Positions 6,427 through 9,961 of a DNA stretch of 9,961 bases are shown piece after piece (the first letter of the stretch is position 1; each line of letters opens with the position of its first letter). The translations under genes and the position numbers were made by a program. The notes below the pieces were generated by a model. It was not told where the DNA came from and made no database searches. It saw only the letters and a program-made list of their open reading frames with translations. Source of the stretch: Acidobacteriota bacterium (lineage in GTDB: Bacteria; Acidobacteriota; Terriglobia; Bryobacterales; Bryobacteraceae); the NCBI GenBank assembly GCA_026394095.1, contig JAPKYY010000827.1, positions 1 through 9,961 of the forward strand, written 5' to 3'.

Positions 6427-8642
6427 TGGTTGAGTTGAAACTCCTTGGAGTTCATTAGTGCCCAGAGGACGTTTTCAAAGGCACGGCGGCGGGTGCGGCC
6501 GGCCTCTTTTTCGGCGGTCAGAAATTGCTCTACGCTCTGCCACTCGCGGTCTTCCAGCTTCCTCGCATAGGCACGGAGATAGAGAGCTTCCACAATTACC
6601 CGGTCCTCGATTGTCTTCTCAAGGAGCTCTGAAAGGATGTTCTTTGGCGATTCGATCTTCTCGCGCATAGACTCGGCATTCATGAGGTGCAGGGCCTGGG
6701 CCAGGGACGGAGCCTGGCTGCGTGGCTCCATGATGTCGCGGCGCGGGTGGCCAAAGGTGGTGAGAAAGTAAGTAGCCCCGATGTTCGCAACAAGGTCTTT
6801 GGCAGAAGTGCCGGCAGGGTAGTTGTTAAAAGTTTGCGGGACGCCGGTGAGTTGGCCGATGGAATCAAGCAGTACTTCGGCACTGAGCTTTCTGGGTTCA
6901 TAGCGGGCGAGGAGGGTCTTCTCGAGCGGGTCGGCTCCATTGCTGTGTTTGGGTGCACGCGAAGCTACCTGATAGGTATGCGAGTTGAGGATGAGGCGAT
7001 GGATGGGCCTGAAGCGGTAACCTCCATCGATGAAGGCCTGGGCAAGCTGATCGAGCAGCGCCGGGTGAGAAGCCATGTTGGTGGAGCGGAAGTCATCCGG
7101 GGGATCGACGATTCCAGCGGTGAAGTACTCGGCCCAGATCTTGTTCACCGTAGCCCTTGCGAATTGCAGCTTTTGCTTGTCAAGGATCCAATTGGCCAGC
7201 ACTTCGCGGCGGTCCTGACCTTCGGCAATCACCGGAACACTGCCATCAAGGAACCTGGGTGTAACGGGTGCTTTGGTGACGGGGTGCAGCACTTCTCCAT
7301 CACGCGAGTTGTACCAGATGCGCCGGTACTGAGCGTAACCATGCTTAACCTTCATGCGGCCCAGAAAAGCCGCCATTCCGTAGAAGTCATCCTGGGTGAG
7401 ATTTTCGAGCGGGTGATTATGGCACTCGGTACATTCGATACGTTGCCCCAGAAAGAGACGGCTCACGGTGGGCGTTGCTTTGCTTACCTCAAACGTCTTC
7501 AGCATGAAGTCCATGGCCGGGTGCCAGAAGTTGCCGGCAGGATGGACGGTGGTGTCGCCAGTGGCGGTGAGCATTTCGCGCACGCTCTGGTCATAGGGCT
7601 TGTCGGCGCGGATCGCGTCCGCAAGCCAGCGTTTGAAGCTGCCGTTGGTGCGGCCCTGGGAATAGTATTGCGAGTTGCGGAACCAGTCTTCGAATTTGAC
7701 CAGCCATTGGGTGGTGTATTCGGGGCGCTCGAGAAGCTGGTCAATCAGGCGCGTGCGCTTGTCTGCGCTTGTATCGGCCAGGAAGGTTTGCGCCTCGGCT
7801 GGCGTAGGCAGCATGCCGATCGTGTCGAGATAGACACGGCGCAGGAAGGCACTGTCTGTCGTTTGAGGATAAGGCTGTAACTGGACTTCAGCGAGCTTCG
7901 CGTAGACTTCGCGATCGATGAAGTTAGATGGGGCTGGCATCGCTGCGCGCGCGCTGGCCGCTTTGTCGAGAACGATGAACTGCGCGGTAGCGGTTTTGCC
8001 GACCCCGCGAGCCATCACTACTGTGAGGCCTCTGCCGGTAGCAGTGCTTGTGCCGGATTGGCTGACCTTGACGACAGCTTCATCCTGCACCGAATAACGC
8101 ACTTCACGGGTCATGTCGCGGGTGGTGCCGTCGGAGAGGTGGCCGGTGACGGTGAGCTGTGCAGTAGTTGCCGGTTGGGTGAGTATCGCTTCGCGGGGCG
8201 ATATCGAGATCGACAGAATTCGCGGCCCACCAGCATTGCGCCTGGCACCCTGTTGCAGCCACTGGAGAATGGTCTGATACTCGTCTGATTGTTCGCTAAT
8301 CAGATTGCCTCCACCGTGCGGGATGGCGAAGGCTGGCTTGCGGAGGAGCAGCGAGTTTGCAGGAGTCTTGAGATCGACGCGACGGCCCTTGTGGGCATTG
8401 ACGATCATGTCGTGGTCGACGGCCGGGTCTGAACCAAAGAGAGAAAGCTTGAAGCCGCTCTGGCCGGCAGGAGAGCCATGGCAGCCCGAGCCATTGCAGC
8501 CCTTGGTGGTGAGGATCGAGATCACGTCGCGCTCAAAACTGATGTCGACGGGTAGCGTTGCGGCCGGCAACACAGAAGCGACGAGTAGTGCTTGAATCCC
8601 GAGTTTCATTGGGCGATGAAGTGAGTCTATAACAATCTTCAT
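6423..8642 (-). CDS. PSCyt1/Big2/DUF1549/DUF1553 planctomycete-type cytochrome protein
   Basis: 739 residues from the ATG at 8642, which overlaps the upstream MFS stop as ATGA. A second ATG at 8609 (M-K-L-G-I-Q-A-L-L-V-A-S-V-L-P-A-A) gives a cleaner Sec signal peptide and is the alternative start (728 residues). No clear Shine-Dalgarno decides between them. Domains: PSCyt1-like cytochrome segment (about 34-132) with C49-x4-C54-H55, a CX4CH heme-c-type motif; bacterial Ig-like Big2 domain (about 143-225); DUF1549/PSCyt2 (about 240-430), which ends with C404-T-E-C407-H408, a canonical CXXCH; DUF1553/PSD1 (about 475-735). It is probably an exported, periplasmic or outer-surface c-type cytochrome-like protein. 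The biochemical role of this family is not established. It is co-transcribed with the DUF1501 protein, its usual partner. Family assignment is secure; heme attachment is inferred from the motifs. Confidence 0.92.
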   Translation of the reverse strand: MKIVIDSLHRPMKLGIQALLVASVLPAATLPVDISFERDVISILTTKGCNGSGCHGSPAGQSGFKLSLFGSDPAVDHDMIVNAHKGRRVDLKTPANSLLLRKPAFAIPHGGGNLISEQSDEYQTILQWLQQGARRNAGGPRILSISISPREAILTQPATTAQLTVTGHLSDGTTRDMTREVRYSVQDEAVVKVSQSGTSTATGRGLTVVMARGVGKTATAQFIVLDKAASARAAMPAPSNFIDREVYAKLAEVQLQPYPQTTDSAFLRRVYLDTIGMLPTPAEAQTFLADTSADKRTRLIDQLLERPEYTTQWLVKFEDWFRNSQYYSQGRTNGSFKRWLADAIRADKPYDQSVREMLTATGDTTVHPAGNFWHPAMDFMLKTFEVSKATPTVSRLFLGQRIECTECHNHPLENLTQDDFYGMAAFLGRMKVKHGYAQYRRIWYNSRDGEVLHPVTKAPVTPRFLDGSVPVIAEGQDRREVLANWILDKQKLQFARATVNKIWAEYFTAGIVDPPDDFRSTNMASHPALLDQLAQAFIDGGYRFRPIHRLILNSHTYQVASRAPKHSNGADPLEKTLLARYEPRKLSAEVLLDSIGQLTGVPQTFNNYPAGTSAKDLVANIGATYFLTTFGHPRRDIMEPRSQAPSLAQALHLMNAESMREKIESPKNILSELLEKTIEDRVIVEALYLRAYARKLEDREWQSVEQFLTAEKEAGRTRRRAFENVLWALMNSKEFQLNQ
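6439..6452 (-). promoter_or_regulatory. Weak Shine-Dalgarno inside a short inverted repeat, before the DUF1501 gene
   Basis: On the minus strand the sequence reads AACTCCAAGGAGTT. The AAGGAG lies 14 bases before the ATG at 6426, farther than usual, and it lies within a small inverted repeat (AACTC/GAGTT). A ribosome finishing the upstream gene would open this element. It may simply be coding sequence of the upstream gene. Confidence 0.25.
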
Positions 8643-9874
8643 TTTTCGGCATTGCGGACCAGTAAGATGGCAAAGATGCCGAGCCCGTAAGTCAATGCGC
8701 ATATCGCCCCAACTCTTGGATAGTCCCCGCCCAACGCACTAAAGAGAAATCCGGCAGCAAGTACGCCAATTGCAGTTCCAAAGCGACCAAAGTTGTATGC
8801 GAGGCCGCTGCCAGTGGCGCGAACCTGCACCGGGAAGATCTCTGGCAGGTAGAGTGCCAGCCAACCGAAAAAGAGCGTCGCGACTGTACCCTGGGCAAAG
8901 ACAACGTAATGGAAAGCTGGCTCCAAAGGGGCGGTGAGCGTGAACATTGAAACTGTAAGGACTGTGGCACCAATGCTGATCCACAAATAGCTGCGCCGCC
9001 GCCCTAACCGGCTTGCCAACTCAGCACCGGCAACGGCTCCCAAGATTGCACCCAGGGCCCACCATCCTTGCGTTGCCGCCTTGTACTGCGCGTTTCCCGC
9101 ACCCGCCACTTTATCCGCCCACGGGATCATCCACTTACTGGCTGCCCAGGCACCCATCAGGGGGATCACGCTGACAACGATGGCAGACAGAGTAGTTCGA
9201 AGAAGGTCTGGCTTGAAGAGCGCTGCCAGAGGCGCATTGGCTTTGCGTGTCCGGCCCCGAGAGGCAAGCCACTCGGGAGACTCTGGCAGCGCCACTAGAA
9301 TGAGGATGCCCAGCACTGCAGGTACCCCCGAAAGCTGAAAGATCCATCGCCACGAATCGGGAGTAATGGGCCAGATTCGAGCCAGCTGCGACAAGAGCAG
9401 GATACCGGCATTGAGCCCTGCCATCATCACGCCGGAGACTAGCGGCTTCGATGCAGAAGACCAGCATTCCGAGACAAGCGCAATACCATTCGGCCACATA
9501 CCTCCAACGCCAAGGCCAACCATGAAGCGCAAGTACAGCATTTGTTCCTGAGTTTCGACGAAGGCTCCAAGCGCTGCAAAGACGGAATAAAAGAGGATAC
9601 TGATTCCCATGGCCCTTGTTCGGCCAATGCGGTCGCCAACGTTTCCGAGTGCGATGCCCCCCACTGCGGCCCCGAGCATCAGTGAAGCAGTGAAGCGTGC
9701 AAACCAGTCCCCGCCAGAGGTTGCTGTGAAGGCATCTCCGAGAAGGCTTTTTGAAACCGAGAGGGAAGCGATTGGCATCAGGCCGAGTTCGACCCCGTCA
9801 AAGAGAAGACCCAGAAATGCCGCGAGCAGAACCGCTATACGTTTGGTGATTGTGAGAGTGAGTCTGTCGGGCAT
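8639..9874 (-). CDS. MFS transporter (sugar or aromatic-acid:H+ symporter-like)
   Basis: 411 residues with roughly twelve hydrophobic segments, an inner-membrane secondary transporter. Helix 1 contains F-D-G-V-E-L-G (25-31), like the D-G-x-D/E-x-G of the aromatic-acid and sugar:H+ symporter groups. MFS motif A is G-N-V-G-D-R-I-G-R-T (77-86) in loop 2-3. L-P-E-S-P-E-W-L (196-203) follows helix 6, a second motif-A-like L-A-S-R-L-G-R-R-R lies in loop 8-9 (286-294), and Y-L-P-E-I-F-P-V-Q-V-R-A-T-G-S-G (342-357) lies around helices 10-11. The substrate cannot be read from sequence. The ATG at 9874 faces a divergent gene across 37 bases. It is the first gene of the operon, and its stop overlaps the start of the cytochrome protein. 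A role in importing a product handled by the downstream surface proteins is possible but speculative. Confidence 0.9.
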   Translation of the reverse strand: MPDRLTLTITKRIAVLLAAFLGLLFDGVELGLMPIASLSVSKSLLGDAFTATSGGDWFARFTASLMLGAAVGGIALGNVGDRIGRTRAMGISILFYSVFAALGAFVETQEQMLYLRFMVGLGVGGMWPNGIALVSECWSSASKPLVSGVMMAGLNAGILLLSQLARIWPITPDSWRWIFQLSGVPAVLGILILVALPESPEWLASRGRTRKANAPLAALFKPDLLRTTLSAIVVSVIPLMGAWAASKWMIPWADKVAGAGNAQYKAATQGWWALGAILGAVAGAELASRLGRRRSYLWISIGATVLTVSMFTLTAPLEPAFHYVVFAQGTVATLFFGWLALYLPEIFPVQVRATGSGLAYNFGRFGTAIGVLAAGFLFSALGGDYPRVGAICALTYGLGIFAILLVRNAEK

Positions 9875-9911
9875 GGGCTATCTCAACTAAGCTATGATAC
9901 TTTCCCTGATC
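9875..9911. promoter_or_regulatory. Divergent intergenic region, candidate promoter(s)
   Basis: This is the only true intergenic gap in the window. On the plus strand TATGAT (9893..9898) resembles a -10 box for the rightward gene, which would then have a very short or no leader. On the minus strand TATCAT (9899..9894) with TTGCAT (9920..9915) could be a -10/-35 pair for the MFS operon, but the 15-base spacer is short. The two candidates overlap, so the two directions might compete. No strong Shine-Dalgarno is visible for either gene. Confidence 0.3.
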
Positions 9912-9961
9912 ATGATGCAATCCTTTGGCAAAGACGTCGGCCTTATTGGCGCGGGGCTGGT
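9912..9961 (+). CDS. Start of a nucleotide-binding (probably FAD/NAD) oxidoreductase, cut by window edge
   Basis: Only about 16 residues are visible: M-M-Q-S-F-G-K-D-V-G-L-I-G-A-G-L, then the window ends within the next codon (GT). V-G-L-I-G-A-G-L-V/x fits the first beta strand and glycine-rich loop (GxGxxG) of a Rossmann fold at the extreme N-terminus. That is where FAD-dependent monooxygenases (for example the kynurenine 3-monooxygenase type, which often has G-A-G-L-V-G), amino-acid oxidases and some NAD-dependent dehydrogenases carry it. In-frame ATGs at 9894, 9912 and 9915 are all possible starts; 9912 or 9915 places the strand at the usual distance. It is divergent from the MFS operon. 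The exact family cannot be decided from this fragment. Confidence 0.55.
   Translation, partial: MMQSFGKDVGLIGAGL

Noticed and set aside
6687..7880. A 397-codon open frame on the + strand opposite the DUF1549/DUF1553 gene
   Set aside because: It is entirely antisense to strongly conserved domains, and its translation shows no family features. I treat it as a shadow of codon bias.
8643..8702. An upstream in-frame start for the cytochrome protein at 8702
   Set aside because: It would overlap the MFS gene by 64 bases and put a charged, cysteine-containing stretch before the signal peptide. The ATGA overlap at 8642 or the ATG at 8609 is more natural.

Overview
The window looks like a chromosomal stretch from an Acidobacteriota of the Solibacter/Bryobacter type. 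The main reason is the pairing of a planctomycete-type cytochrome protein (PSCyt1/DUF1549/DUF1553) with a DUF1501 protein and a PPC-domain protein. That combination is expanded mainly in Planctomycetes and Solibacteres, so a planctomycete remains possible. Coding density is almost total: every neighbouring gene pair overlaps or abuts, and the only real intergenic gap is 37 bases, near the right edge. I saw no RNA gene, insertion sequence or CRISPR array.

Left block (2..3449, + strand): three tandem, overlapping paralogues of a Mur-ligase-like ATP-dependent amide ligase; the first is cut by the window edge. They have the P-loop central domain and the C-terminal domain of the MurF/MurE type. 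In the two complete copies, the N-terminal UDP-sugar-binding domain of true Mur ligases is replaced by a short segment with a hydrophobic stretch and a conserved W-R-R-L-x-F-R-T-T-F sequence. All three end in a conserved four-cysteine cluster (C-x4-C-x5-C-x2-C), which resembles a small metal site. I do not know a characterised enzyme with this architecture. A set of paralogues that successively attach amino acids to a non-nucleotide, perhaps membrane-associated, acceptor is a reasonable hypothesis, and this is the most interesting part of the window.

Middle and right block (9874 down to 3446, - strand): a tightly coupled four-gene operon. In transcription order it encodes an MFS transporter, a Sec-exported PSCyt1/Big2/DUF1549/DUF1553 protein with two heme-c-type motifs, a DUF1501 protein with a twin-arginine-like leader, and a TIG/PPC-domain surface protein. 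The junctions are 4-, 4- and 1-base stop/start overlaps. The last gene runs tail to tail into the third ligase gene, with the two stop codons overlapping, so no intergenic terminator fits there. Base composition also appears to change at this junction.

Right edge (9912..9961, + strand): the start of a divergent gene whose product begins with a GxGxxG-type nucleotide-binding loop, probably a FAD- or NAD-dependent oxidoreductase. The divergent promoter(s) must lie in or around the 37-base gap.
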